Below the pieces are notes generated by a model that was not told the DNA's origin, searched no databases, and saw only the letters and a list, made by a program, of their open reading frames with translations. From DATMRF01 sp035566435 (lineage in GTDB: Bacteria; Verrucomicrobiota; Verrucomicrobiia; Limisphaerales; UBA8199), in assembly GCA_035566435.1 (NCBI GenBank), contig DATMRF010000022.1, positions 62,001-126,000 on the forward strand: a stretch of DNA of 64,000 nucleotides, written 5' to 3'. Each line of letters opens with the position of its first letter. The first letter of the stretch is position 1. Made by a program: the position numbers and the translations under genes. Below are positions 8,945-17,606 of this stretch, piece by piece.

Positions 8945-9928
8945 CTAAAGGGCCCGAGAACGATCCTTCGGCACCATCTCGGCCCCATAGTTTTGCCTGC
9001 GCCCTCGTTGCGGGTCGTTTGCGGGTCGTTTGCGGCTCGTCGCCGACTTGCTCGGTCGAGCGCTGAGGAGACGCCGCGCCGCCTCGCTGATGCCGGCATA
9101 CTTGCGGTGCTTGAGCCAAGCGTCGGAGGCCGGGCCCCTGAAGCGCCCCGCGACATAATACCAATTTCGACGCAAGCTCGCACGCAACCAATCCTTGCGC
9201 GCCAGCCGTCGGACATCCTCGGGCGGGTAGTGCTTCGACCAAAACCGGAGCAAGCCGGTCATGCGGTGAAGCCATGTTTCGCCGGGGTCGCGGCCGCGCT
9301 CGCTGGCCATGCCGATGTGCCAAACGGTCACTTCCGGCACATAACCGATCTCCCAACCTTGCTGACGGGCGCGCAGGCACAGGTCGGTCTCTTCGCTCGA
9401 GAGGAAGAAACCGGGGTCAAATCCGTTGACCTTAGCGAACGCTTCGCGGCGAATTACCATGCTCGCGCCCATCACCCACGCAATGTTGCCGGGCAAACCC
9501 GAGAAATCACAGCGCGCGTACCGTTCTTGCGGGTAGCAGGTGGCCGGAGACGATTCCGAGCACCCGTCGGGTGAAGTGATGCGCGTGCCGGCCAAGCCCC
9601 AGCGCGGGTGTTCTTCCATAGCGCTCTTCAGTCGCGCCAAGCCGTCCGGCTGCTCCAGCCGGGCGTCGGGATTGAGCATAAACAGGAGGCGCCCTCGGCT
9701 GGCCTCGAAACCCTGGTTGCAGGCCCGGCCAAAGCCAAGATTCTGACGGTTTTCGATTAAACGGCTCTCCGCTCCCAAATTCCGCACGACGCGCACCGTT
9801 TCATCCGGGCTCGCATTATCCACCACGATGAGTTCCGCTTCGGCTCCAACCTGCTTGCGAATCGAGCCCAGGCATGCCGCGATCCAAGGCGCGGAACAAT
9901 ACGAAACGATTATGACGCTAAATTGCAT
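8945..9928 (-). CDS. Family 2 glycosyltransferase, WbbL/rhamnosyltransferase-like
   Basis: The first 230 residues give a complete GT2 domain: FSVIIVSYCSAPWIAACLGS, ELIVVDNASPDETV, NLGFGRACNQG, FMLNPDARL (metal-binding region) and GFDPGFFLSSEETDLCLRA (the catalytic ED motif). This arrangement is usual for rhamnosyl- or related transferases of O-antigen and exopolysaccharide. A basic tail of about 60 residues follows and holds a short direct repeat at DNA level near 9009-9035 (GGGTCGTTTGC units). It is the first gene of the three-gene glycan block, with about 100 bp before the next gene. Confidence 0.92.
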   Translation of the reverse strand: MQFSVIIVSYCSAPWIAACLGSIRKQVGAEAELIVVDNASPDETVRVVRNLGAESRLIENRQNLGFGRACNQGFEASRGRLLFMLNPDARLEQPDGLARLKSAMEEHPRWGLAGTRITSPDGCSESSPATCYPQERYARCDFSGLPGNIAWVMGASMVIRREAFAKVNGFDPGFFLSSEETDLCLRARQQGWEIGYVPEVTVWHIGMASERGRDPGETWLHRMTGLLRFWSKHYPPEDVRRLARKDWLRASLRRNWYYVAGRFRGPASDAWLKHRKYAGISEAARRLLSARPSKSATSRKRPANDPQRGRRQNYGAEMVPKDRSRAL

Positions 9929-10521
9929 GACCGAACTGCCCTTTTTGATTCGACCTTGCCGCGAATCGGCCAGATCGTCTCAACAACTTGCTAACCGGCT
10001 TCAGCCTTGGCAACTTACGGGCGCGGATGTTAACCCGCCCATAATCAGCGTCGAGCCCGCTACTTTTTACTAACCAAAACTCACGCACCTTTCAAGACCA
10101 GTCACCAGGAAAGAGGTCCGACGTTCTTCCCGGCACGCGTTTCCAATTTACGGCACTTCTGCCGGTCGCCTACTGGGGCAATTCCCCCACTTGACAGGGC
10201 GCGAACACCGCATATCACCGGAAGGATTTCCTCGGGCTATGTGGTTAAGCGAGTGTAGCGCCAGGGGATGAAGGACGCGTAGAACTTCCAACCTGGGGAA
10301 ATGTCGGTGGAATCTTTTGAGTGCATTCGGGACAAAGCTCGTGGGTCAGAGCCGCATCGGTGTGCTGCTGCAGGAAGATTTCCATCGGTTGCCAGCCATG
10401 TTGGTGGTGGCGGATTTCTACATGAGGAAACGGAGGCAACAGAGTTCTATAACCCCGAAACACGCGGAATACCCGAAGCCCGATCCCGTCCAAGCTAGCG
10501 CAATGAGGTTGGGGTAAGAAA
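9929..10521. other. Intergenic region with a fragment of a kinase C-terminal zinc motif
   Basis: This holds the promoter region of the glycan block (upstream of 9928) and the 3' side of the oxidoreductase gene. The only recognisable coding trace is the fragment at 10293-10418. Confidence 0.45.
10293..10418 (-). pseudogene. Remnant of the Cys-rich C-terminal motif found on many sensor proteins
   Basis: The minus-strand frame reads EIRHHQHGWQPMEIFLQQ, then HTDAALTHELCPECTQKI. This matches the second half of the 'ICAxCKKIR...W...E.YI..HT...FSHGICPEC' tail seen on GAF/PAS sensor proteins and response regulators. The first Cys pair and everything N-terminal are missing, so it looks like a decayed fragment. 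The match is by eye. Confidence 0.4.
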
Positions 10522-11847
10522 TCAGCCGTTGAGGGTCCAGCCTTCGCGGTATTTACGGCTTAAGAGATCGTTGGCCTCCGGGCAGTCCAGGACTTTGCCC
10601 GTGGCGCCGTCATACTTGATTTTCTTGCCAACGCGATAGGCAACGAGGCCCAGAAGCATCATCTCGATCATTTTGCCGCCGTAATCGAAATCGCAGCAGG
10701 TTTTCAGGCTGCCCTTGCAAGCATTGAGCCACTGTCTCTGGAAATTTCCGACCGGCGGAAGGAGGTCAGCTTTGGCGCGAGGCTTGTAATAGGTGAAGTC
10801 GGCGTCGCGTCGGGGATAAATTGCCCGGGTATTGAAATCGGCGACCAACGCGCCCTGGCTGCCTTCGAAGAGCGCGCCGTGGTCGATCTTCTTGAGGTCA
10901 AGATAGCGGGAGGGAGATTCGGGCATCGCGCCGCCCTGATACCAAGAGCACTTGATGGCCTGCCGCCAGGAGTTGGCGGGGAGTTCGAGATGCATTTCCA
11001 ATTTGACCGGTGTAACGTCCGGGTTAAAGGGATCGCCCTTGGCCTCGGCCGAAACCGGCAGGTCGGCGTCCAAGGCGTTCCACGCAAGGTCCATCGTGTG
11101 GCTGCCCATGTCCCCGATCTGGCCGCTGCCAAAATCCCAGTACATGTTCCAGGACAAACAGTTCATTCCCGGGCCGCCTTTGAAGTATTCGGGACTGTAA
11201 GGGTGAAAAGGTGAGGGGCCGATCCACAGGTCGTAGTGGATGTGCTTGGGGGGATCGCCGGCGCCGGCGGGATAACCCGGGCGGGGGATTTTGCGGTCGC
11301 CCCAGGCGGAGACCTCCTGGAGTTCCCCGATGGCGCCGTCGCGGATCAACTCGCGGACGCGATTGAAATTCTCGAATTCGTGCCGCTGGGTGCCGACCAT
11401 GGTGGCGAGCTTGTCTTTATTCCTAAGATAGTTGGCGCGGACGACGCGAGCTTCCTCGACGCAATTGCCCAGGGGTTTTTCGCAGTAGATGTGTTTGCCG
11501 CGATTCATGGACCAGTTGGCGACAAACGCATGAGTATGATCGAGACTGCAGCAGACGACGGCCTCGATATCTTTTTGTTCGAGGAGCTTGCGCCAATCGA
11601 AATACTGTTTGGCGTTGGGGAATTTCCTCGCGCCATAGGCGAGGTGTTCCTCATTGATATCGCACAGGGCGACGACGTTTTCGGTAGCGAGGCCGGCAAA
11701 ATGGGCCTCGCCCCTGCCCCACGTGCCAATCAAGGCCACGTTTAATTTATTGCTCGGGGCCTCGGCGCCGAACAGTTTTGTGCGGGGAAGAATAAGTCCG
11801 GCGGCTCCGGTGAAAGCAACGGATTTGAGGAATTGTCGTCGTTTCAT
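10522..11847 (-). CDS. Tat-exported Gfo/Idh/MocA family oxidoreductase
   Basis: The 441-residue protein starts with the Tat signal MKRRQFLKSVAFTGAAGLIL, so it is exported folded. The Rossmann domain follows: LNVALIGTWGRGEAHFAGL (here GTWGRG rather than GxGxxG), VVALCDINEEHL, and IEAVVCCSLDHTHAFVANW with the family's EKPLGN catalytic Lys motif at about residue 130. The C-terminal part carries GQIGDMGSHTMDLAWNAL with the conserved D-x-G-S-H motif. It belongs to the secreted NAD(P)-binding sugar oxidoreductases abundant in Verrucomicrobia and Planctomycetes; its sugar is unknown. Start 11847 is fixed by the Tat motif. Confidence 0.92.
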   Translation of the reverse strand: MKRRQFLKSVAFTGAAGLILPRTKLFGAEAPSNKLNVALIGTWGRGEAHFAGLATENVVALCDINEEHLAYGARKFPNAKQYFDWRKLLEQKDIEAVVCCSLDHTHAFVANWSMNRGKHIYCEKPLGNCVEEARVVRANYLRNKDKLATMVGTQRHEFENFNRVRELIRDGAIGELQEVSAWGDRKIPRPGYPAGAGDPPKHIHYDLWIGPSPFHPYSPEYFKGGPGMNCLSWNMYWDFGSGQIGDMGSHTMDLAWNALDADLPVSAEAKGDPFNPDVTPVKLEMHLELPANSWRQAIKCSWYQGGAMPESPSRYLDLKKIDHGALFEGSQGALVADFNTRAIYPRRDADFTYYKPRAKADLLPPVGNFQRQWLNACKGSLKTCCDFDYGGKMIEMMLLGLVAYRVGKKIKYDGATGKVLDCPEANDLLSRKYREGWTLNG

Positions 11848-12067
11848 AGGCGGAGTGTGACCAGGAAGACCGGGGAGAGTCAAGATCTGTCGGGATGAAT
11901 GGACGTCTAGGTGAGGGCGCGTTAATCCTCTATCCGCACCAGGTTTCGAGACAGCGTTTATGGACAAGGTTGGCGAGTGCGGAATGGAGTGGGCGCGAGC
12001 AAGCGCGGGGTGGCGTGCTTCGGAGACTTGCAAAAAGCTGTGTTTGATGCCACTAGGTGACACAGGC

Positions 12068-13144
12068 ATGAATGACCCTGGTTACAGCAATTTCCAGGAG
12101 CGGGTCGCGCAGGCCGCCGAGGCGGCCTTGGAGCAAAACGGCAGCGTCGGTCCGCTGGAACTGTTCCAGCACATGGGCCTGCTGCAGCCGGTCCACCTCG
12201 AGGGCTGGCGCAAAGGCAATGAGCATTACCGTGTCCTCCAGGAGTGGATCCAGGTCGGACCGGAGAAATTCACAAAGACCGTTCGCCATTTCCAGGAGTG
12301 GGTCAAACAGCGCGGTTTGCGCCCCGTCGAAGCCGCTTACACCCGGCGCGGGCCGGCTGGCATCGAAGAATTGCGCGTCACGGAGGACGGCGCTCCGGAG
12401 TGGGAGAGGTTTTATCGCACGCACTACGCGCCGGCCGATTTGCCCGAGAAGAAAACCGAGCGCCTGGCGGCCAGGCTGAACCGCGCGCCCGAGTTGGTCG
12501 TGTTTGAGAAGGTGAGCGAAGAAGGCAATTGCAGCGAGTGCGGAGCGGAGCTGGCCAAAGGAGATTACCTGTTGATGGAGAAAGGCCGGCCGCTTTGTCT
12601 GACCTGCGCCGACCTGGACCAGTTGGTGTTTCTGCCCGCCGGCAACACGGCGCTGACACGCCGGGCGCGCAAGCATAGCTCCCTCGCTGCGGTGGTGGTG
12701 CGTTTCAGCCGGGCGCGCAAGCGCTACGAGCGTCAAGGTTTGCTCGTGGCGCAAGCAGCCATCGACCGGGCCGAGGACGAATGCGCCGCCGACGCCCCCG
12801 AACGGGCCGCCGCTCGTGCCCGCGCGGCGCAGGTTCGCCAGGAGGAGGATCGCGAATTCGTAGCCGCGCTGACCCGGAAAATCGCGCAGCGGTATCCGGG
12901 TTGTCCGGCCGATGAAGCCCGCCGGATTGCCGAGCACACCGGCCTGCGCAGCAGCGGGCGAGTGGGCCGCTCCGCGGCCGGGCGCGACTTGGACGCCTCG
13001 GCGGTGGACCTGGCGGTCATTGCCCATGTCCGCCACACGCACACAAATTATGACGCGCTCTTGATGGGCGGCGCCGAGCGGCTCGGCGCCCGCCTGCAGG
13101 TGCGGGAGAAAATCGATTCTGTGCTGGCAAGGTGGAGGGGATGA
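12068..13144 (+). CDS. DUF2293 domain-containing protein
   Basis: The 358-residue cytoplasmic protein has a C-terminal DUF2293 domain with IAQRYPGCPADEARRIAEHT, GLRSSGRVGRSAAGR and VIAHVRHTHTNYDALLMGGA. The centre holds a possible zinc ribbon: CSECGAEL and later CLTCADL. The middle (about residues 210-280) is a charged Arg/Ala helix. Its function is not established; the basic helix and zinc ribbon suggest nucleic-acid contact, as an inference. ATG at 12068 is chosen because residues from the earlier 11960 start look unlike protein. It is divergent from the oxidoreductase gene across about 220 bp. Confidence 0.8.
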   Translation: MNDPGYSNFQERVAQAAEAALEQNGSVGPLELFQHMGLLQPVHLEGWRKGNEHYRVLQEWIQVGPEKFTKTVRHFQEWVKQRGLRPVEAAYTRRGPAGIEELRVTEDGAPEWERFYRTHYAPADLPEKKTERLAARLNRAPELVVFEKVSEEGNCSECGAELAKGDYLLMEKGRPLCLTCADLDQLVFLPAGNTALTRRARKHSSLAAVVVRFSRARKRYERQGLLVAQAAIDRAEDECAADAPERAAARARAAQVRQEEDREFVAALTRKIAQRYPGCPADEARRIAEHTGLRSSGRVGRSAAGRDLDASAVDLAVIAHVRHTHTNYDALLMGGAERLGARLQVREKIDSVLARWRG

Positions 13145-13467
13145 CGCACTTGAGCGCGGAGTGCGGAATGGGGCACGGCCGCTGGCTAAACTGTATAACC
13201 ATCGGCAGCAAAGTCGGGCATCGTTATGCGACACGGACGGGCACGGGTAGCGCTAATCTGTGACCGAGGTTCACGTTTGCTGTGAGGTAATTCGCCCTCG
13301 TCCTCTTTCTCATCCTCTTCCTCGGTTTGCTTGCGTGGATTCCGCGGATGGCCGAAAAGAAATCCGCATTATCCAAGCAATCCGTGGTTGAAGCTCCTCG
13401 GTTGCGGCTTTGCCACCCTTCGGAGCATCACCCTCTGCCAGCCAATGCCCGCGGGCTTGTCACCACT

Positions 13468-13511
13468 GTAACACGTTTTGTGGCCCTATATAGGGCCAAA
13501 AAACGTGTTAC
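13468..13511. repeat. 44-bp near-perfect palindrome
   Basis: The two 22-base halves (13468-13489 and 13490-13511) are reverse complements with one mismatch. The outer arms are GTAACACGTTTT and its complement; the centre is GGCCCTATATAGGGCC. The T run lies inside the 5' arm and the A run in the 3' arm, opposite to an intrinsic terminator on either strand. Confidence 0.9.
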
Positions 13512-13613
13512 GGGAATGGCTCCGGGTCGACACGGTCTGGGAGAAGGGTCGTGCGCTCCGCCATCTATTCACACCCACAAGGCCCTGGATACCGCAGCCC
13601 AAACGCCAGCAAC

Positions 13614-13640
13614 GGGGACGTGGCCGTCCCCGCCCCGGTT
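13614..13640. repeat. Short repeat, family B, copy 1
   Basis: The sequence GGGGACGTGGCCGTCCCC with a trailing GCCCCGGTT is repeated at 62537-62562, in inverted form at 62486-62511, and as a shortened inverted copy at 49250-49268. Confidence 0.8.
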
Positions 13641-13650
13641 GATACGGCCG

Positions 13651-14133
13651 TCAAACCTCCTCGAAACAATTCTTTTCCAGGTTTTTGCGGGTTCTGCGAG
13701 GATCAAAAATCCGCCCGTTCATGGCGATATACACGCCGGGCGGAAGACTCTGCACGGCGCCGATGGCCGACCCGATGTTGAATACCGCATCCGTCGACCG
13801 AAAGCGCGCCGGCTGCATCGAACCGGTCAGCACGATGGTCTTGTCCGGAATGCCGGCCAGGGCCTGCGCCGTCTGGACCATCGTATCGGTGCCGTGGGTG
13901 ATTACGATCCACCGGCAGGACTCGCCCTCCACGCGGCGTCGGACCAATTGCCGGTCCTCCTCGGTCAGGTCCAGGCTGTCTTTGCGCAAGATCGATTCGA
14001 TCTCATACTCGAAGGCGACGCTTGCCTCCTGGAGAACCTCGCGCACTTGCGGCGGCCCGACCTCGAATTCACTTTTGGCGTCGAAGTACACCTTGTCGAT
14101 GGTGCCACCGGTCGTGAAGAATTTTATTCGCAT
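13651..14133 (-). CDS. Short asparaginase (N-terminal domain only)
   Basis: The protein begins MRIKFFTTGGTIDKVYFDA and contains both catalytic Thr motifs of L-asparaginases, TTGGTID and VITHGTDTMVQTA. It ends after about 160 residues, half the usual 330, so it lacks the C-terminal domain of the classical enzyme. Stand-alone forms of this length are annotated in other bacteria. Hydrolysis of asparagine or another amide is plausible; the specificity is unknown. ATG 14133 is preferred to 14169 because TTGGTID normally lies within ten residues of the start. A tRNA gene lies just upstream on the same strand. Confidence 0.8.
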   Translation of the reverse strand: MRIKFFTTGGTIDKVYFDAKSEFEVGPPQVREVLQEASVAFEYEIESILRKDSLDLTEEDRQLVRRRVEGESCRWIVITHGTDTMVQTAQALAGIPDKTIVLTGSMQPARFRSTDAVFNIGSAIGAVQSLPPGVYIAMNGRIFDPRRTRKNLEKNCFEEV

Positions 14134-14209
14134 TGTGGCTGAACCGAGAGGCGTGTCATTGCCCGTCATCTTTCAAGGCTTCCGAGTGGCTGTTTTCCCA
14201 GTGAAGAAC

Positions 14210-14283
14210 TGGCTGTCCGGCATGGATTCGAACCATGACAAAGAGCTCCAAAGACTCTTGTGCTACCATTACACCACCGGACA
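14210..14283 (-). tRNA. tRNA-Gln(TTG)
   Basis: The minus strand folds into a full cloverleaf: acceptor TGTCCGG/CCGGACA (14277-14283 with 14214-14220), a D arm GTGT/GCAC, an anticodon stem AGAGT/GCTCT around CTTTGGA with anticodon TTG, and a T arm CATGG-TTCGAAT-CCATG. Discriminator G and an encoded CCA (14210-14212) complete it. The asparaginase gene lies 76 bp downstream. Confidence 0.96.
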
Positions 14284-14490
14284 CGGCTGCGCCCAAGGTA
14301 GCGTTGGGACCCTGCCGGCGCAAAGCAAAAGTGGGGCGATCACCCTGATTGTGGTGGGGCGCTCTGTTCCCAAGCCCGCGTAGCTGGAACCAAACTCGTG
14401 GTCGCCACGGTTGCAGGTTGGAAGTTGCAAGTGCAGGGCCGCCAGCGCAACCAACTCCACTGGACATGAGCCTCTTGTCTGAGTTTTTGG

Positions 14491-14547
14491 TCGCGTTTTT
14501 GCGCCTTTGCCTCTTCGCGTCATTGCGTTAAACTCCGTTTCCATCAT
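14491..14547 (+). repeat. Pyrimidine-rich 'TTTGC...GCGTTAAA' repeat before a reading frame
   Basis: The stretch GCGCCTTTGCCTCTTCGCGT, then CATTGCGTTAAAC, ends 14 bp before an ATG at 14546. A similar sequence (CTTTGCATC, TTTGCATCG, TTGCGTC, then GCGTTAAA) lies at 17551-17609, directly before the S10 peptidase start. Confidence 0.55.
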
Positions 14548-14692
14548 GACGGCTCACATCCCTGGGAGCACTCAGGCGAGACAAGCGCCAGGCCTGACGC
14601 ACGAAACCTTGGCAAGGTTACAAAGCAGCGACGAATTTGTAGCACTTTTGTCCGAAGCCGCCAGAGAGCCTCAACGTCGAACCGGCAACAAT

Positions 14693-16390
14693 ATGAAAAA
14701 ATCGAATTCCCTGAGCAAAACCGGACCAGCGGCAGCCGTTTTACTGGCCGGTGTGTTAGTCCTGGCAACCGGCTGTGTGGGAGCCCGTGTGACGTATGTG
14801 CAGCCGGCCTATCAGGTTCAGGCGCCGGAACCCCCGCCGCCGCCCCCCATGGTTGAGCTGCCGCCCGCACCGCCACCCGCGCCGGTGGCGCCGATACGTT
14901 CGGCAGCCGAGCTGGACACCATGCTGGCGCCCATTGCGCTTTACCCGGACCCATTGCTGGCGCAACTCCTGCCGGCGGCGACGCTGCCCGAGCAGGTGGT
15001 GCTGGCGGACCGCTATTGGCGAGAGGGCGGGGATATAAACCAGATAGATGCCCAGCCCTGGGACAATAGCCTGAAGGCCCTGGCGAGGTATCCCGCCACG
15101 CTCAAGATGCTGGATGACAATCTCGCCTGGACGACCGACCTGGGGCAGGCTTTTCTCAACCAACCAGCCGACGTCATGGACTCGGTCCAGCGTCTTCGTG
15201 CGCAAGCCCTGGCATTGGGCAATTTGCGGTCCACGCCACAACAGAGCGTCGTGGTCAGTGGTGGGATCATCGAAATTCTTCCCGCTACCCCGCAAGTGAT
15301 CTACGTGCCGGTGTATCAACCGGAAGTGGTTTATGTGCGTCCGCCTCCCGCGCCGGACCGATTCTACATTTCATTTGGTGCCGGAATGGTCGTGGGCGCC
15401 TGGCTGAATCACGACTGCGACTGGCGCGGTCACGAGGTGATTGTCTGGCACCATGACCACCCGCGACCGGAAGATTGGTGGCAGCGCCCACCCGAACGGC
15501 GCGAAAGACCCACCGTGGTCAACAACGTGACCGTGGTGAACAACACAACCATTAACAACACCACCATTGTGAACCAGAACGTGACCGTGTGGCGCCCCAA
15601 GACTCATGCCGCTGTGGCTGACCGCGGTGACCGTGGTTGGGGCAAGCAGGACATTCGGCCAACCGCGCCGGCAAGGAACGAGGCGACGAGACCGGCTCGC
15701 GAAGAATTGCGTCAACCTCCGGTGGTCGTAGCGCAGCGGTCGGTTCCACCGCAAGAGGTCCGACCCGCGCCGCCGGTAAGGGAAGTCCGTCCGAGTCAGC
15801 TGGAAGTTCAACGGCCGCCGGTTGGACCGCGGGAAGCGCGCGAAAACCCTCCTCGTGAAGAAGTGAAACCCGCGCAAGTCCTGCCATCGCACGATGTCCG
15901 TGCCATCCCGCCACGCAAAGAAGCGCCGCCCGCCCCAGTTCCGCCTCGGGAGGCGAACAATGCCAAACCGCCGGTGACCAGGGCGCCCGCGCCGGAGACC
16001 GCTCGGCCAAACAATGACCAGCCCGCTTTGGCGAGAGAACAGAAGCCTGCCCCACGCCCCACTCCGCCTATCCCTGCGCCTAAGGACACTCGCGCTGTAT
16101 CCGCGCCGGTCGCTCCGAAGCAGCCCTCAGCGGTGACCAGCAATCCGCGACCCGCCGCACCACCGGTGACTTCGCGTTCGGTCGCGAATGCGCCCGGACG
16201 GGCTCCAGCCGGCGCCCTGGCCGGGATCGAAAGCTCGCGCCTGACGCGTGAAGCCAGCGCGCGCGGCCAGCAAAGCCGGGAGGCGATTGCCGGGCCAGCC
16301 GCTCCTGCCCGTCCGGCTTCGGCGCCCGCGCCCTCGCCCAAGGCGAATTCGGCGCAGTCGAAGGGCCCGCAGAAGGCGCACGAAAACTGA
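14693..16390 (+). CDS. DUF3300 domain lipoprotein with Asn- and Pro-rich tail
   Basis: The start at 14693 gives a lipoprotein signal with lipobox LATGC (about residue 28). A proline-rich linker leads to a DUF3300 domain (about residues 65-220): LDTMLAPIALYPDPLLAQLL, AATLPEQVVLADRYW, WDNSLKALARYP and PQVIYVPVYQPEVVYV. Next comes an Asn/Thr-rich tract (NNTTINNTTI) and about 270 residues rich in Pro, Arg and Ala, probably disordered. The function is unknown; the protein is expected at the outer membrane or periplasm. A DUF2950 gene follows 23 bp later; the two families are often neighbours, which suggests a joint role. Confidence 0.88.
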   Translation: MKKSNSLSKTGPAAAVLLAGVLVLATGCVGARVTYVQPAYQVQAPEPPPPPPMVELPPAPPPAPVAPIRSAAELDTMLAPIALYPDPLLAQLLPAATLPEQVVLADRYWREGGDINQIDAQPWDNSLKALARYPATLKMLDDNLAWTTDLGQAFLNQPADVMDSVQRLRAQALALGNLRSTPQQSVVVSGGIIEILPATPQVIYVPVYQPEVVYVRPPPAPDRFYISFGAGMVVGAWLNHDCDWRGHEVIVWHHDHPRPEDWWQRPPERRERPTVVNNVTVVNNTTINNTTIVNQNVTVWRPKTHAAVADRGDRGWGKQDIRPTAPARNEATRPAREELRQPPVVVAQRSVPPQEVRPAPPVREVRPSQLEVQRPPVGPREARENPPREEVKPAQVLPSHDVRAIPPRKEAPPAPVPPREANNAKPPVTRAPAPETARPNNDQPALAREQKPAPRPTPPIPAPKDTRAVSAPVAPKQPSAVTSNPRPAAPPVTSRSVANAPGRAPAGALAGIESSRLTREASARGQQSREAIAGPAAPARPASAPAPSPKANSAQSKGPQKAHEN

Positions 16391-16413
16391 TCGCCAACGG
16401 AAAGGAAAATCCA

Positions 16414-17445
16414 ATGAAAACTTATCTGAATCAGGTTTATTGTAGCAGCCGACGTAAGGAGGCTGAAATTTCAAACAATTTCGCCATCGATCAGAGCCTC
16501 CTTACGTCGGCTCCTACAATTTCAAAACGCGCGCTACGGCTTGTGGGTGGGGCGTTGATACTCCTCTTGCCGCTGGACGTGTTGGCCGCCGGCGAGCAGC
16601 AATTCGGCACCCCGGAGGAGGCGGTCCGCGCACTCGAGACCGCCGCGAAAGACCGGGATACCAATGCCATGCACGCTATTTTCGGCCCGGCCGGGCGGGA
16701 TCTGGTGTCGCCGGATGCGGTGCAGGCGACGCACGAATTCGAGGTTTTCGCGCGCCACCTGAGCGAGAAGACGGAGTTGGTCCGGCCATCCGAGTCAAAG
16801 TGCGTGCTGGAACTCGGAGCGGATGCGTGGCCGTTTCCGATACCGCTAGTGAAGGCGGATGGACAATGGAGCTTCGACACCGAAGCCGGCCGTCAGGAAG
16901 TGCTGAACCGGCGGGTTGGAGGGAACGAACTCGGGGCGCTTGCGGTTTGCCGGGCCTACGTGGACGCGCAGCGGGAATATGCCGCGAAAGACCGGGACGG
17001 AGACGAGGTGCTCGAGTATGCCCAACGGCTCCGCAGCACGCCGGGCAAACATGATGGATTGTATTGGCCGTTGCGGGCCGGCGATGAGCAGAGCCCGTTA
17101 GGCCCGTTGATCGCGGCGGCCCGGGTCGAGGGCTATCGCCGGCAGGCCCGGATCATGACCGATGAACCGTCGCCGTACCATGGATACTATTTCAAGATTC
17201 TGACGAAGCAGGGCAAACATGCGCCTGCGGGCAAATACGATTATATCATCAATGGCCACATGATCGGCGGTTTCGCGCTGGTGGCCTGGCCGGAGGAATG
17301 GGGCAATTCGGGCGTCATGACCTTCATAGTCAACCAGCAGGGGAAGATTCATGAAAAGAACCTCGGCCCGAAGACGGCAGCGCTGGCCAAAGCCATGACG
17401 ACCTATAACCCTGACCCCACCTGGAGCCCGGTCAAGGGCCAGTAG
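16414..17445 (+). CDS. DUF2950 family secreted protein
   Basis: The DUF2950 domain spans about residues 65-340: QQFGTPEEAVRALETAA, FGPAGRDLVSPDAV, WPFPIPLVKADGQWSFDTEAG, SPYHGYYFKILTKQG, and the C-terminal GGFALVAWPEEWGNSGVMTF. The signal-peptide core LVGGALILLLPLDVLAAGEQ lies at residues 43-62. Residues 10-36 are encoded by a palindromic repeat (16441-16518) lying in frame between the ATG and the signal core. An AAGGAAAAT sequence 7-15 bp before ATG 16414 supports that start, so the repeat is probably translated. The function is unknown. It forms an operon with the DUF3300 gene. Confidence 0.88.
   Translation: MKTYLNQVYCSSRRKEAEISNNFAIDQSLLTSAPTISKRALRLVGGALILLLPLDVLAAGEQQFGTPEEAVRALETAAKDRDTNAMHAIFGPAGRDLVSPDAVQATHEFEVFARHLSEKTELVRPSESKCVLELGADAWPFPIPLVKADGQWSFDTEAGRQEVLNRRVGGNELGALAVCRAYVDAQREYAAKDRDGDEVLEYAQRLRSTPGKHDGLYWPLRAGDEQSPLGPLIAAARVEGYRRQARIMTDEPSPYHGYYFKILTKQGKHAPAGKYDYIINGHMIGGFALVAWPEEWGNSGVMTFIVNQQGKIHEKNLGPKTAALAKAMTTYNPDPTWSPVKGQ
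16441..16518. repeat. Palindromic repeat, family A, copy 2, in frame in a signal peptide
   Basis: The arms at 16441-16464 and 16495-16518 are inverted copies with one mismatch in 24; the core is GCCGACGTAAGGAGGCT. It encodes CSSRRKEAEIS...DQSLLTSAPT in the DUF2950 gene; copy 1 encodes the related RRKESLIS...DLRLLTSSPT in its frame. The downstream flank TTCAAAACGCGCGCT resembles the flank of copy 1 and a sequence near 19455. Confidence 0.92.
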
Positions 17446-17470
17446 TGGCCGCAGGAGGTCAAGGGAACGG

Positions 17471-17495
17471 TAGGGACGCGTTCCACCGCGTCCCC
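17471..17495. repeat. Short palindrome, family C, copy 1
   Basis: GGGACGCG and CGCGTCCC arms (17473-17480 and 17487-17494) surround six bases. Copy 2 is at 19520-19545. It follows the DUF2950 stop by 26 bp and could act as a transcript 3' end or mRNA stabiliser, but no T run follows. Confidence 0.75.
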
Positions 17496-17550
17496 GATCC
17501 CTGCTGGGCCCAACGCCAACACCCGGCCCGCAAATCTGCGGAATTTGGCA

Positions 17551-17606
17551 CTTCTCTCCCTTTGCATCTTTGCATCGTTGCGTCTTGGCGTTAAAATCTT
17601 CACATC
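17551..17606 (+). repeat. Second 'TTTGC...GCGTTAAA' repeat before a reading frame
   Basis: The sequence CTTTGCATCTTTGCATCGTT, then GCGTCTTGGCGTTAAA, runs up to the ATG at 17607. It resembles 14491-14547. Confidence 0.55.

Larger units (their letters stand above)
13145..13650. other. Convergent intergenic region with two palindromic elements
   Basis: No gene is seen. The region holds the 44-bp palindrome at 13468-13511 and a family B repeat at 13614-13640. It lies between two convergent genes, so terminators are expected, but I see no stem followed by a T run. Confidence 0.6.

Noticed and set aside
12053..13234. 393-residue minus-strand frame opposite the DUF2293 gene
   Set aside because: The plus-strand product has a recognised domain; the minus frame is Arg/Ala/Gly-rich nonsense typical of GC-rich antisense.
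17471..17495. Family C palindrome as an intrinsic terminator
   Set aside because: The stem is good but is followed by CGATCCC and not a T run on either strand.
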